Source of the DNA: Hofstenia miamia
Taxonomy: Eukaryota > Xenacoelomorpha > Acoela > Hofsteniidae
Direction: 5' to 3'
Assembly: GCA_900660155.1 (NCBI GenBank)
Contig: CABFPE010000197.1
Span: 245,568 to 309,567 of the forward strand
DNA length: 64,000 bases
Position numbers and translations under genes: made by a program. Below the pieces are notes generated by a model. It had not been told where the DNA came from. It was given only the letters and a program-made list of their open reading frames with translations, and made no database searches. Each line of letters starts with the position of its first letter. Position 1 is the stretch's first letter. This document shows, piece by piece, positions 1-12,134 of this stretch.

Positions 1-20
1 TATATATATATATATAATAC

Positions 21-60
<40 letters not shown>

Positions 61-2370
61 TTATTTTATGTGTATGTAGCAACTTTACGATGCCTGCCTA
101 CAATTTCAATGGCAAAACTGTTTTACTTAGTAAGGAATTAACTGGCTAATTATTGTTAAATATATGAAATTTTCACCGGAAAAAAACGTGCACTCCTATA
201 TTTGCAACTTTGCAACAATCTAGGATGCATATTTATAAATATATAACTTTAGTGCAGTGCAATCAAGCATGCATTTGGTATATTTCATTGAGCTATGTCT
301 CACAAATAAACGCTCAATTTGCATAAAGTTAGTGAACTTCCTTGAAAAACATAATGAATATATTATAGCCAAAGCATTTAGCACAGTTGGAATTGATATC
401 AAAAAGTTATTTCAGTTGATTTTAATTGATATCATTTGATATCAATAAGTATTACTTAAGAGCTCGTTGATTTGATTTGATTTGGCTTGATGCGAAATAT
501 CTATGTCAACGGCAATCCTGATGATGAGACAGTCAACATAAGGTGCTGGTAAAATACTGATATCGGAATGAATTGATTTTCATTATACATGTACATGTCA
601 CGATAGGTTACTTTTTTCACCACGAGTCATCACCATATAAAGCCACAAATAACAAGCAATATAATAAGCTTGTAATGTAAATTCAAAGGAGAGCGAATAT
701 TATTTTATCATATTTGTACAACATGCAGACGATTATAATAATATTAATATAAACGATGAAAAAATACCATTGTTAATTGATATGAAATTGCATGTAGACA
801 AATGAAATGCACGTCCAGGTGCATCGGCTATTTCTCAGTGTGAGAAAATCCCTGAATTTGAACAAACCGTTATATTTCTGATTAAAATTAATGAAGCACG
901 TAGGCAACAAAAATGAAATCACACAGCGCAACTGAAAACCAAGAAAATGAAATGTGAAAATGATCTAATGATAATTGTCACCGTTGATTTCAATCGATTT
1001 CTAACTGCGAAATTAAGACAAACATAGCTACTGCAGCAGGAATATATTAGTTCCTTTGGCGGTCGACGCAAAGTAATGCTTTTTGAATTAAAAAAAGTGA
1101 AAAACATGAATTTATTTAATATCACAATATTAATACGAATAAGAATTCGTAAAATTCAGAGCATTAAAAGAAGAGATATTGGGCCAAGAAAAAAATAAGA
1201 ATCTTTTGCAATGTTAAGCTATCAGTATAACAATAAGACCTATGTTTGCTAAGTTTGCTAAGTTTGTAGCACCATTTTGTAACTCAAAATGAATTATTTT
1301 GTAGGTGACAGTTGTTTTCAATTTTCAAAATGTTATTTTAATGTGAAAATAGTTTTGATTAAACTTAACAATTAAATTACAATACCTAAATATCGCATGT
1401 TCTGTATGAACTATCGTTTTTAAATCAGGATTCTTGTATTGAAGGTGATTTTATTTAGATTTAATTAGAAAACCTGCTTCCTCGTTATAAATGAGCTATA
1501 CTATAAAAGATGGAAAGCGTTGAAGAAGTAGAAAAAATTGTTGTGATCGCATTCTCAAACATCAATAAAGAGTTTTAAATAAAGTATTTTGAGAGAAGAA
1601 CAGTGGCATTAATCGATATGACAACAGAAAGTTGTTGCTTCAGATTGGCAACAGATGCGTAAAAATCACTCTGTAGACCGAATTGATGCCATCCTAGCAA
1701 TTCGTCTTATGTATTTAATAATAATCGTTGACCAAGCTTCCAAAACTTCTGCAGATAATGGCACACAAGCAATGCTAGCACAAGTAGAAGAACTAGGGTG
1801 TTTGCAATTCTGCGATTATCAGAAATTTCAAACGCGCATTCAGCATCAGAACCAGCAGAATGGCTGTTACATAAAATGCGCAAGAACTCCCTCGAATAAG
1901 AGTTTGTCAAATTTGACTTTCTAAAATAGGAGATAAGCCACAATGTGCTTGCCCACTCCAGCACATCCCATTGCATGATCTCCAAAGATGTCAAGGGATT
2001 TCGAGCATTTTACATAATAGTAAAATGACTTTAATAATTTATGATAATAGTTCATCTATATGAATAATTTGTTTATAATACTCATACATGTATATATTTC
2101 TAAAATATCGGGTTCTTCCCATCAAAAGGCTTAACATGAAAATAATTGTGAAGCTATATAATGCTTGTAGATTAGCATCGAGGTCAAAGAATTCCTACAT
2201 AATAATGGAAAATCATAATAACTTGACTTCTGAATATATTTACCGATGGATGTTGTATATATTGGAGGTCAATATATTAAATATCATATTGACAAGCTTG
2301 ACCTTTCATTTAATAAGTTTGGTTTCAGGCGATTTAGAATGACAGGGATATAAACATCAAATCTACTCAC
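1..2370. other. gene-poor AT-rich stretch
   Basis: It opens with a (TA)n tract at 1-56. From about 1655 to 2000 the base composition rises and open frames exist on both strands. The plus strand contains ILRLSEISNAHSASEPAEWL in one frame, broken soon after, and the minus strand a hydrophobic frame. Neither is a gene I can support; a decayed mobile element is possible. Nothing else is seen. Confidence 0.4.
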
Positions 2371-2603
2371 CTTAACGCTTTCTTTGATCAATGAATTTGT
2401 TACTGAAATATCTGGCTCTGAATCAACCGCAGGCACTAAGTTATCCAATCGTTTCACTTCCTCTTTGAACTCTTCATTAATACAAGAGCTTTCCCTTGAA
2501 AGGAAATCTTTGATACCAAAGTCATTAAACACGCTAGATCCACCTGATGTCGGAATAGACAGATGAGGACTCCATTGACCTCTAGTGAAAGTGACACTAA
2601 GAT
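2371..2603 (-). CDS. internal exon of an unidentified minus-strand gene
   Basis: A strong donor (GTTAAG/GTGAGT) closes a 233-nt open stretch that starts after a TTTATATTTTAG acceptor. It encodes 77 residues beginning with the segment LSVTFTRGQWSPHLSIPTSG, then an acidic, K/E-rich helical part (EEFKEEVKRLDNL), and is open throughout (phase 1 in, phase 0 out). I do not recognise the product. It lies 2.2 kb beyond the zbbx poly(A) signal on the same strand, so it is either the next gene or an alternative 3' extension of zbbx. The phase does not allow a direct join to zbbx exon 11 or 12. No partner exon was found in 1-2370. Confidence 0.5.
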
Positions 2604-4787
2604 CTAAAATATAAATTGTTTGTGATTGATTGAATTTTAATAAAAAACGTCCTCCGGAGTAATCGAAGTGCAAGTCATCGAATAAAAAATAAGTGATTGC
2701 CACATTTATATAAAAAAATCCTTCAATGATTGTATAGTATATGACTGAATTTCATTAAGTTGCACATTCTCAGAAAGTGAAGAACTAAAGATTGCTAAGG
2801 CAGTAACAAGATTAAATTCGTTTGGAGGGGCATCTAGAAAAATTTTTTAAATCACTACAATTCCAAATATTGTTGATTGTCCCAAACCTTCTTATTACTA
2901 GAAATATATAATAAATTATGTTCAAAACATACAATCACAATGGTTGCAAGAATTGTAATTTTAGCAAATCTAGTTAAAGTGTAAACGCTATGACTAGCAA
3001 ATTTGACACATTTGAGGTTAACTAACAACATGGGTGAGGTTAAATTTTCTCTCAAAAGTAAAAATAAATACAATTAAAAGGCGGTTTAAATAAAACAAAC
3101 AAAATATAAAGCACTTTAAATTATTTGCAGTCTCTAAAATAATTATATAAATTATGTACAAAATTTTTACAATCAAAAACGTGATTGCTACAAGATCAAT
3201 TTCTAAATAGTTAATGCATCAAAATGATTTTGAGAATTTTTGAAAAATCTGAATACCTAATATTAAAAGACTTTAAATATGCCAACTTGTGAACTTTCTC
3301 AATGATAAGATGTTGGAAAAATTATGTGTGAAAAATTCAAGAAAAAATTGCAGCCTATATGTTGATGTAAATGAAAATAAATTTAAAGTTTGAAATTAAT
3401 TTCAATTCGTATGCTTGTTGAAAATTATGAATCTACTGGATAATTAAGAAAAATTTCAGATTTTGCGTTTAATAAGGAAGATAATACTTTGTGACTGATG
3501 TCAAAACTATTGGGGGTTCTTATTAAAACTTTTCAATCTGAAAATTTAATCGGTGAGAGTATTATTCAATTTCGCAGCCGTAAATGTTCTAAAACCACAA
3601 AAGTTCTAAGGTATATTTAAAGAAAAACAATTAACAACTTTATCTTTGAAAAAATCGAATATCTACGCTCATTTTCCAAATTATTGATATTTTCGAAATC
3701 ACTTCTTCCACAGTTATACGATGCCTCACAACGTCGTCATCAGAAATTATGAAATGAGTTGCATGGAGAATGAATTGAAATCTTTAGACCAGGAAATGAC
3801 TTAAAACGAATTGAAAGATTGAAAGACGCCTTGAAATATATTTTGCTTATGATTTCCATGTGAGATTGTCAGGGGTTGTTTAAATGTAATTATACGTAAT
3901 TTTAAATGTTTCAATCATTTCACTCAACAGAGAGTCTAATTTAAAATGAAAACATTCCACAAGTGAAACTATTAGGGACTACTTCATGCAAAAGTGACGC
4001 AATCTCTATCATTGTAAATAACGCTCACGATTATGATATAGAGGGAGATTTTGTGTTTTCAACATTTATCCATACTTACATTAATTACCTGTACAAATGT
4101 GTAAAATTATAATCATATGAAAGTTCAAAGGAACACGATAAGGACCATAAATTTACTAAAACCAGTTCTACCTGAAATCAAGCCCGTTTCAACAAGTCCA
4201 TTATATGTTCTGGTGCATAATCCCACAACCAAAAGTTTACATTCATTTGTCAAAAATTATAACCAAATAGAGAGAAAACTATCTTGAATATTTCGAATGA
4301 ATTAAAAACAAGTTTTCAAAAAAGTGTTTGTCCATAGTCTCAGTTGCAGTGAAATATTTAGTTCCATATCGCTGACCGTTAGACTATAACCAGCAAAACC
4401 CGCAGATTGAACGTTGATTTCAAGGTGAACATTGGTGCATAGCAATATAAATACAAACACATATTAACGTTTCATGAATAATTTATTATTAAAATTACAT
4501 ATAAGAATCATTCACAAATGTGATTACTTCCGTACAGTCAATTTCTTCTAAATACATCATATACGTTTACTTTGATATTCCTTAGGGCAATTGATATGAA
4601 AATAGGCTGCAACATAAATTACAATGTCAACTATGTACGTTCCTGATTGACCTTCGCAACACAAAGAAATGATTAAAGCTTATATGAACATATACTGTCC
4701 CATTTATCTTAAATATCTCATTATAATGATACATTGGTATAGATATCTCTCGTAATTCTCGATATCGTCTTGTTTAAGTACTTTTTC
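2604..4787. other. intergenic stretch between zbbx and the 2371-2603 exon
   Basis: AT-rich. A plus-strand acceptor-like CTTCTTCCACAG at about 3702-3713 precedes a short open frame (MPHNVVIRNYEMSCMENELK and a few more residues, then a stop near 3803). This is too little to call an exon. No other structure is seen. Confidence 0.3.
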
Positions 4788-4793
4788 TTTATT
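4788..4793 (-). terminator. poly(A) signal of zbbx
   Basis: On the minus strand AATAAA occurs 40 nt after the zbbx stop codon, a usual distance for an animal cleavage and polyadenylation signal. Its presence argues that the exon at 2371-2603 belongs to another gene or to an alternative transcript. Confidence 0.6.
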
Positions 4794-4832
4794 ATAAAAA
4801 AGTAGATTTAACAAATACATGTATAAAGCACA

Positions 4833-4986
4833 TCAAGGTGGTTCAAAAAAATTACTATTTGTAGGAAGAGGCGTTTGTAGCTGAGACTTAGCATCATTAT
4901 TTTGTCTTCCTACTGACGAGGCACTGGAACAACCAGATCCCAAAGAATTTATAGACGATAAATCCATCGATGGTTCTTTATTCAAT
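4833..4986 (-). CDS. zbbx: zbbx terminal coding exon 12
   Basis: The acceptor is GTATTTCCCAG. One base completes the arginine codon split with exon 11, then it reads LNKEPSMDLSSINSLGSG and ends SQLQTPLPTNSNFFEPP before a TGA at 4833-4835. It is a Ser-rich, disordered C-terminus. An AATAAA lies about 40 nt downstream. Confidence 0.82.
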
Positions 4987-5027
4987 CTGGGAAATACAGT
5001 GTAAAGTGATAATTCATGCTAAAATAC

Positions 5028-5165
5028 CTTGGTGTGACGTCATCTTGATCTCGTCCGGGAATGAATTCTGAAATGATAGGTGTTTGCAAACGGCGTCCTC
5101 GTGCAGAATCTGGTATTGAGCGCAATGTATCATGAGCACCATTGCTTTCATTGGAGACTCCATTG
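5028..5165 (-). CDS. zbbx: zbbx exon 11
   Basis: The acceptor is GGTATTTAG and the donor CCAAG/GTATTT; 138 nt, phase 2 in and out. It encodes NGVSNESNGAHDTLRSIPDS and then an R-rich stretch ending GRDQDDVTPR. It is low in hydrophobic residues and probably disordered. Confidence 0.78.
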
Positions 5166-6768
5166 CTAAATACCGCATGATAACATTCGCAGTGATAAAA
5201 ATGTTGCGTTTCCATTCATAATAAAAAGTCCTAAAATAGCACTTCTGTACGAAAAAATTGTTAGTCATGTTCTAAGGAATGTCAATATCAGCTCGATGTT
5301 GTAACGTATCTAGTAATAAGCTACAATTATGAATTCAATCTTAAAAGCACGTGGATTTGAGAAGTAAAAACATATTTTGTCAAAAGGTCAATTTACTTTA
5401 GTTTAAGAACCAACTGATATGATGCTTTCCATAAAAGCAAAAATTAAAACTTTGCATCTAATACACAATTGACATTCTTTAAAGTAACATTGCTGCAAGA
5501 ATTAAAAAAAAATCATTGATTTAGACATTTAGTCGGTCATTTGTGAATACTGTTTATAAATGGTTTGTAATTGACACTATAATTGAATGCAATCGCTATG
5601 CATTACCATTAAACAAATTTCTTGGAAGTATATTTAAGCTAAACACAGTGGTGTGAAATGAAAACCGTATAATTAAATGAAGACGTTATTAAAAATAAAT
5701 TCGTGACTACTTCTTAGCGAATCTTTCCATTTCATTAGCCTGATATTTCAAAATTGATTAAATGTCAATTACTTCCAAGGCTGGGTAAAGCAAGAAAATC
5801 TGCACAATAAAATATATCTACGCACTGTTAACAATCATTAGGCAAAGTTTTGTATATATAAACAGAAATAATAAAATAAGGAGGTTAATAGGAAACTGCA
5901 CAGTTGATTTTTAATAACCTCAATTGGTTTTGAAGCAATTTCTTTAGACATTTTATAAGACTTAATACAGGTATATAAAACGCATTTAATGTTATATAAT
6001 TGATTCAGGGCTGTATTTTAACCCTATTCCTGTAGGGAGGTTGAAGTATTTGTATGATTTCAAAAATAGTTCATCTATGGTTTTATTCCTGATTTTTTCA
6101 CGAATCAAATTGTGGAGTAAATGTAATTCTAATTGTGTTATAAACACAACTCATGCTCAGAAAGCAGTATGAAGTTGGTTTTAGGTTCATTTAATTCCTA
6201 GTAAATTACCTTTCAAACAGCATATGATATATAAGCACTTAATATTATATTTTAGAAATTTTCAAATATTCAGACACTTGAACAATGACGTCATCAGAGG
6301 ATCTTGAAACTAAAAAAATTATTCTTAACAAAATGAGGCAAAAATAAATCTTAGTCACATACCTATGAGGGATTTACAATTAAATATCTATACAAAGTTT
6401 AGAGTTCGGGGAAAACTCCACGCTCCGAACAAGTGAAATATTACAATGGAATGGGAATGAATTTACAATTCGTAAACATTGTCCTAAAAAATAATCTTCT
6501 CACCAATTTTATTATTTCATATGATAAAGCACTCTTAAAATCCTTCATATTATTTTCTTATAAACAGCGGAACGCTAGCAATGTATTCGTAAGCCACAGA
6601 AAAGAAAAACTAATATTTGTTCTTCTTTGATCCTAAATAAAAAGCAATATGCTGCTTTCAAATACATTTAATAAATTGCTTATCAAAAAATCTAAAGCCG
6701 CTTATTGCATTAGAGTCTCCAAATTAGAAATTTAAATATTCGATAATTAAGAAATAATATGATCTTAC

Positions 6769-6842
6769 ATTGTTGGAAGATCCTCATCTATTGGGAATCG
6801 GATTTTGAAATTGGAATCATTTGATTCAGTTTCTAGAGCAGC
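6769..6842 (-). CDS. zbbx: zbbx exon 10
   Basis: The acceptor is AACTATTTAG and the donor GTAAGA; 74 nt, phase 0 in and phase 2 out. It encodes AALETESNDSNFKIRFPID followed by E-D-L-P-T. The phase fits exons 9 and 11. It may correspond to the acidic SLKIVELDD region of human ZBBX, but that match is weak. Confidence 0.75.
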
Positions 6843-9175
6843 CTAAATAGTTGAAGTTAAGAATAAAACTATAATAAGCTAGATGCAAAAAGGACATTGG
6901 CTAATATACAATGGTTAAGCAAAAATGTACTGGGCATTCATCTACTAGTTTTCAGAAGAAAATTGATGCATGTGCAAGCCTCTTAAAATTTGTGGTCTGG
7001 TGCAACCGTGCACTACTCATATAAATATCAAATAGCTGACACATAATAAGTTGATATCACATTCCATTCTATAGGTCATTAATGAAAAATGTTTAAACAA
7101 GTTCAAAAACAGTAACAAAACAATGAGTTAATTTATGAAAATGTTAAATCGCTATAAAAAATCACTGAAGACAATTTATTGTGAAACGTAAAATATAACA
7201 AAATGGATTTATAATAATCTTCCTTGAAATATAATTTTTCAGAAGTGTAATCTTCCACAAACCCATGTTAAGCTTTCACTCGGAATTGCTTCCAGTGGAC
7301 TTATATTATGATTACAGTTCATAATTCATTTTGCAATATTTATAAAAGAGAGAATACGATATTAATGGATCAATGGATCAACTGCAGAGTTGCAAAAAGA
7401 CTCACCGGCTCAACTTTCCACTTAAGTCTTCCGCGTCAACGAGGTCATCGGGTCACATTTACTTAATGGGATATAAATGCACCCAAAAAGAGCTTATCTC
7501 AATAAAGCCAGGTTGATGAATGTATAGTTAGTGAAATATTTGAATGCTATGAGTGCCGAAATTAGATTTAATGCTTTCAGAAAGATCACTAGCAAAAATT
7601 AAGTATTGTTGAAATCAGACTGCGATCTGAATTACAGTGTAATCCTAATACTTATTTTTTCTCTAAATTTTCTATTTACCCCTGATGGTAAAATCTGCTC
7701 ACCAGAAAATTATTATGATCTTCCTGGATTTCAATGAGTCACGGGGTACAATTCTATCTGGGTCAGATAGGTCACATTTTGTTATCCGGTTAAAACTCTG
7801 ATCAACTGCGTTGGGGATTTAATGCAGTCATACGATAGAATTTCAAAATAAAGTTCAAAGAAACTCACAAAAAGGAAATTTGAAGTTAAACTCTTTCAGC
7901 AACAGGAAGTCGATGCGAATTAAGAGTTTCCATAATAGAAACCTAAGCTATCCGATTTCTTTAAGTTAAAAATAACAACAGATGAAACAGCATACTGCAT
8001 TAACCTCTAACTCCTACTAATTGCGTTGGAACAATATATTTGAAGGAAATATGTGTCTTTAAACATTAAATTTGTATCCAATTTCCTAGCAGCAAGTAAT
8101 AATACCTCAAAATTTTACATTGCTTTAAATATTTACTGTTTTTAGGGATACATAGTTACAACATCCCTCCTAAAATATTGAGATGTCATCAGCCCCTCAT
8201 CCCCAGCTTCTAACGCCACTGCCTGACATCATATTACTATAATTTATTTCCAAAATGATTTCTTCAATGGAATGAATCTACATTTAAAAATTCAAATTTT
8301 AAAACTTTACTAATGCAGGCATGTTCTCATTTTGGAAACATGGAAATACATAAAAAATTACAGATGAAAGAAAAAATCAGTTTTTTATTTTTGCAACAGT
8401 TAATTAACAGTTAATTTAATACTATAAATCAAACTTATAATAAAAAAACTTGAAACTTGAAAACTTTACTATAGGCCTTGAAAAAGAAGTCAGAAAATCA
8501 TGCTAACATTATTGGATAAATGTTAGACAACTGACTTCCGTTCAACATACATATAATTGAACATCTGGGGACTCTTGTAAAGAAAAAATCGTGAAAAACA
8601 AGCTTCAGAGCTTGGAACACCTCTGGACCTTGCTATATAACTAATTCTATAGCACTTCCAATGCATACCTTGAAACACAACTTGATTGAATTACAATGCG
8701 TATGGGATTTTCATCAACGATAAACAATTAGGTCCAAATAATGAGAATTGAAAAAGAATACTGAATAAATTTAGATCTTTAGCAAATCTTGATTTGATAT
8801 CTTAATTTCAATTCATATGTATGCCTTTAGTAGGATTTCTGTAAATATTGCTAAACTCATCTAGTTGGTTTAAGTATAAAAAACAGCTTTCTTTAAAAGA
8901 GCTTGTGTTATATGTCTATTATTCTATAAAGTTTGTATTCAAGCTTTTTAGAGAGAGGAGAGCAAGTGTTTTAGTGACTTGATACATTGCCTTTTTTTGA
9001 AAAGTTACTTATATTCGCTTACGTTTACTAAAATCATAACTATAATGAGGATTGTTACATTTAAGGTGTCACATGCTTAGGGAATTCATGCTCTTTAACT
9101 ACCTGTTCTATGCTCCAATGCACTAATAACTAAATTTTTTAAATAAATAATAAAACAAGAAACGAGATGACATAC

Positions 9176-9321
9176 ATCAGTGACTTCTTCTATTTGTAAG
9201 GTAGTTTGCAAATGCTCTTGAGTTTCAAAGCTTGAACTTGCAGGTGTAAGATAGTCGTTAACTCGATCACGAAGCTGTTGGCGTTCATTTGAAAATTGAT
9301 CATTGCCAGATAATGAAGCAC
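9176..9321 (-). CDS. zbbx: zbbx exon 9
   Basis: The acceptor is TTCTAATAG and the donor GAT/GTATGT; 146 nt, phase 1 in and phase 0 out. It encodes a polar helical segment (NERQQLRDRVNDYLTPASSS...LQIEEVTD). Splice signals and phase are good; sequence conservation here was not recognised. Confidence 0.8.
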
Positions 9322-9735
9322 CTATTAGAACAGTTCAAAAGTTTAAATATGAGGGAAATGAACCTCAAATCTTATAAAAGTCAAAATAGTTCAAATGCTG
9401 CATTTCAATAAAATATTATAAAGTGAAGTTAGTTGCAGAAGAAATCGTTCTAAACATGGAAAAAATGCAATACATATATATTTCATAATAAGGGAAAACT
9501 AAAATTGGTATTGATGGATTTTGAGAATATCTCTATCTATACCAGTTTAAGACTGAATTCCATAGAAAAAGCTTGTCTGGAATGCAAATTCACCAAAAAT
9601 AACGCAATAAAAATTGTATCTTTACGAAGTATTCACAGTTTTTGCAATTCTACTTGGTTTTAAATTTGTTAGTAAGTGTTTCCAAATATTACGAATCATT
9701 GGTGGAAATACCTAAAGCGTGCGTGAATTCCCTAC

Positions 9736-9912
9736 CTTTGCTATCGGTACTATTAGGCAGAGTTGAACATGGGGTTGGCTTGTTCTTTCCTGCAGACATT
9801 CGTTTGTGTTGTTTTAACAAAAGTTTATCTGCATAAGAAAGGCCAGAAGAGGAGGAGGTTAAGGATGATATTTGAACTGCTTTTTTAGACGGCAACCCTT
9901 CTGTAGAGGTTC
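9736..9912 (-). CDS. zbbx: zbbx exon 8 (LSYADKLLLKQHKR block)
   Basis: The acceptor is TTAATTAG and the donor AAAG/GTAGGG; 177 nt, phase 1 in and out. After a Ser-rich linker it reads GLSYADKLLLKQHKRMSAGK. This parallels human ZBBX LSYMEKLWLKKHRR. It joins exon 7 in phase across a 4.9-kb intron that holds the Penelope and Tc1 relics. Confidence 0.9.
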
Positions 9913-9933
9913 CTAATTAATAAATCATGAATA

Positions 9934-9935
<2 letters not shown>

Positions 9936-9993
<58 letters not shown>
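9936..9993. repeat. (TA)n microsatellite
   Basis: About 58 bases of almost pure TA in the intron upstream of zbbx exon 8. Other TA tracts: 1-56, 11646-11666, 14818-14837, 41299-41322, and 48388-48405 at the edge of the second N gap. Confidence 0.95.
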
Positions 9994-9995
<2 letters not shown>

Positions 9996-10341
9996 TATGC
10001 CTGCTTAAAGGAAATATCTAATGCAACTAAAACCGGCTGAAATCAGGCCGGCCTGGATTACCAGTTGGGTTTGCTGGACACATATTGGCTCCTGTCTTGA
10101 AATTTTTGATCAGTTCTAACTGTGCTTCTAAGAAACCAAAAAGCACTGTATTATACCTCTCTTACTATAATGGTAATTAAGATTTAAGAATATGTTCCTA
10201 ATTGAATTTTCATAATTGTAAAAGGCAGTGTTCTATTTCTCAGTATCCAGTAAACGATTGCGAACTAGAATATTCGACTTCCCACTTCGATCTCAAAGTT
10301 TCACTAATCCATTATCTCTGCAGAGTTCTGATACATACATG

Positions 10342-10474
10342 TAAGGCTACGGTTAGACTACGTAATTGGTAGCAAGAAAAATTTCAAAATCACTTCACTT
10401 CGCTAATTATCTCGGTGGTTAGACGTGTGAATTTACCAAAATGTGACCAAACACTTAGTCTAACAGTAGCTTTA
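10342..10474. mobile_element. 133-bp MITE, family M1, copy A
   Basis: The ends are inverted repeats: AAGGCTACGGTTAGACTA on the left, and TAAAGCTACTGTTAGACTAA as the reverse complement of the right. A second copy lies inverted at 52039-52167 and shares GGTAGCAAGAAAA, CGCTAATTATCTC and TTACCAAAATGTGACCA. It has no coding capacity. The superfamily is not certain. It lies in the intron between zbbx exons 7 and 8. Confidence 0.85.
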
Positions 10475-10959
10475 GGAAAAGACCTCTAACATTTTGCTGG
10501 GGTCAATAACAATTTGAATAAGTATTGGTCAATTATTCCGAGTTGCGGATGTTGAGAGGCTTCCAGTAAATACATCAAAAGTAGTCTCCTTCGTAGCCAG
10601 GTTTTCATAGATAGTTTTCCAGGTGAGCCTAATTTCTTCACAAAATTGAGATACATTTTTGAATTTCATCAGAAAAATAATCCACATTTGTTTTTATATC
10701 TGCATTTCAATTTGAGATTTGTCCAGATTTACATAATTTACAACAATAAGAATTACTTTTTTCTCAAAATTTTCGTCCGTTTGCAATCGAATAATACAAT
10801 TGGTTAGCTTTCAATATCCCATTTATTATTTGTTCAATTTCTCTTTTAAATAAAGGCTGTGAAATTAACAGAGTTTAAACCAAATCATTTAATTGACTGC
10901 TGCATTTAAAAATATACAACGANTATATATTTGAAGTGATTATACTGAGCTTCTCCATG

Positions 10960-11460
10960 TTCATATTCTAGATAAATGCTATGAAAGGGATAGACCGGTT
11001 TCGTCTATTTAAAAAAACATCATCAGTACAAACATGTGGGAAAAACTAAATATCTTTACAGTAGACTACACTTAATACAATTTAATATTGCATGAACTTA
11101 AAATAAGTTCAGTGATATCATGCTTAGTTGTTTATTTAATAATTGGTCATTGTTTGATTGCTTAATTATGAGTGGTTCTTCTATTTTATGATGTTCTGAT
11201 CTTAGTCAGATGTAAAAATTTTCTTCTCTTAGTTAATGATTGTGCATAAAAATTGCGGATGTTAAGTGCCCATTTATATGTTCCTTAATTCTTGTACTTA
11301 GATGTCGCTTCGTTTCCCCGACGTGTGATGTTTCACAATCATCACATTTATATGTATCAACTAAGGAACATCGTTCGTTTTGTATGATGTCAATATTGGA
11401 ATGATCTTTGTCCTTTTTAGGCATTCATTATTCAAATTTTTTGTTTTAAATTTCTTACTT
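10960..11460 (-). mobile_element. Penelope-like retroelement 3' fragment (GIY-YIG endonuclease end)
   Basis: The minus-strand frame 11233-11424 contains TYKCDDCETSHVGETKRHLS followed by T-R-I-K-E-H. This is the C-x2-C / (Y/H)-(V/I)-G-x-T / R-x2-E-H signature of the GIY-YIG endonuclease at the C-terminus of Penelope-like elements. Only this end is present; no reverse transcriptase is recognisable upstream. The downstream part carries a hammerhead-like motif (10988-11032), known from this class. It is an old, 5'-truncated copy in a zbbx intron. Confidence 0.75.
10988..11032 (-). ncRNA. candidate hammerhead ribozyme core of the Penelope-like element
   Basis: On the minus strand CTGATGA (11020-11026) is followed by a short GTTT/AGAC stem with a T/A-rich loop, then GAAAC (10998-11002) and CGGTC, with the GTC cleavage triplet at 10993-10995. 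Stem III would be the self-complementary ACCGGT, as in minimal dimeric hammerheads reported in Penelope-like elements. Stem I is weak in this copy. Folding was done by eye only. Confidence 0.5.
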
Positions 11461-12134
11461 GGTTTCTATATAGGGAAGCTTTAAATAAACATAAATGTGC
11501 ATAGTGGTGTCATTTGAAAATAATGCAATCGAATATTTCTTGATCGAACTGTTAGGATAACCGTTACTGTTAAAACTTTTGTTAGCTGCAGATATTAGAT
11601 ATTGGTAATTTCAAGATACCACTTTTACTCTATTAAATATGCATTATATATATATATATATATATTGTTTTTCTTGAATATATATTCTGTTTTGTATTTC
11701 AATATTGGTCGTATCTTAATATTCTTAAGTTTCTTTTTAATGATCTTCAATTTATGCTTTAATAATGTAACTTTCGGTTGAATGCATGCTTATTTCCAAT
11801 AAATTTCTTTAAGTTGTATGGTCACTTTTTCATTAAAAATTAAAACCACATAAAGTCCATAATAAGGAAAATAGATTGAACATTTCATTTTTAAAATAAC
11901 ATCTTTGATATTAAAGCTGTGCTTTAGAGAAGTTTCTTTGCCTTAGAATTTAAGCAGACTGATGGCATATTAAAGATTATATAGCAATGACTAACATAAC
12001 GAGGAAAAATTGTCTCGTGCACTTTGAATGTATGAATGAATAACGAACAAAACTAAAAAATTCAGATAATAAATGCGTACATTACACAACATAATGAAAA
12101 TAGAACATCCTATAAGTCATTAATATAAATGGGT

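Noticed and set aside
1707-1994. Minus-strand frame with a transmembrane-like segment
   Set aside because: No splice context; the plus strand here looks more like old coding sequence, so the hydrophobic stretch is probably a shadow.
7385-7455. Minus-strand peptide DPDDLVDAEDLSGKL before a good GTGAGT donor, considered as a zbbx exon
   Set aside because: In-frame stops lie directly upstream with no acceptor between, and the phases of exons 9 and 10 already fit without it.
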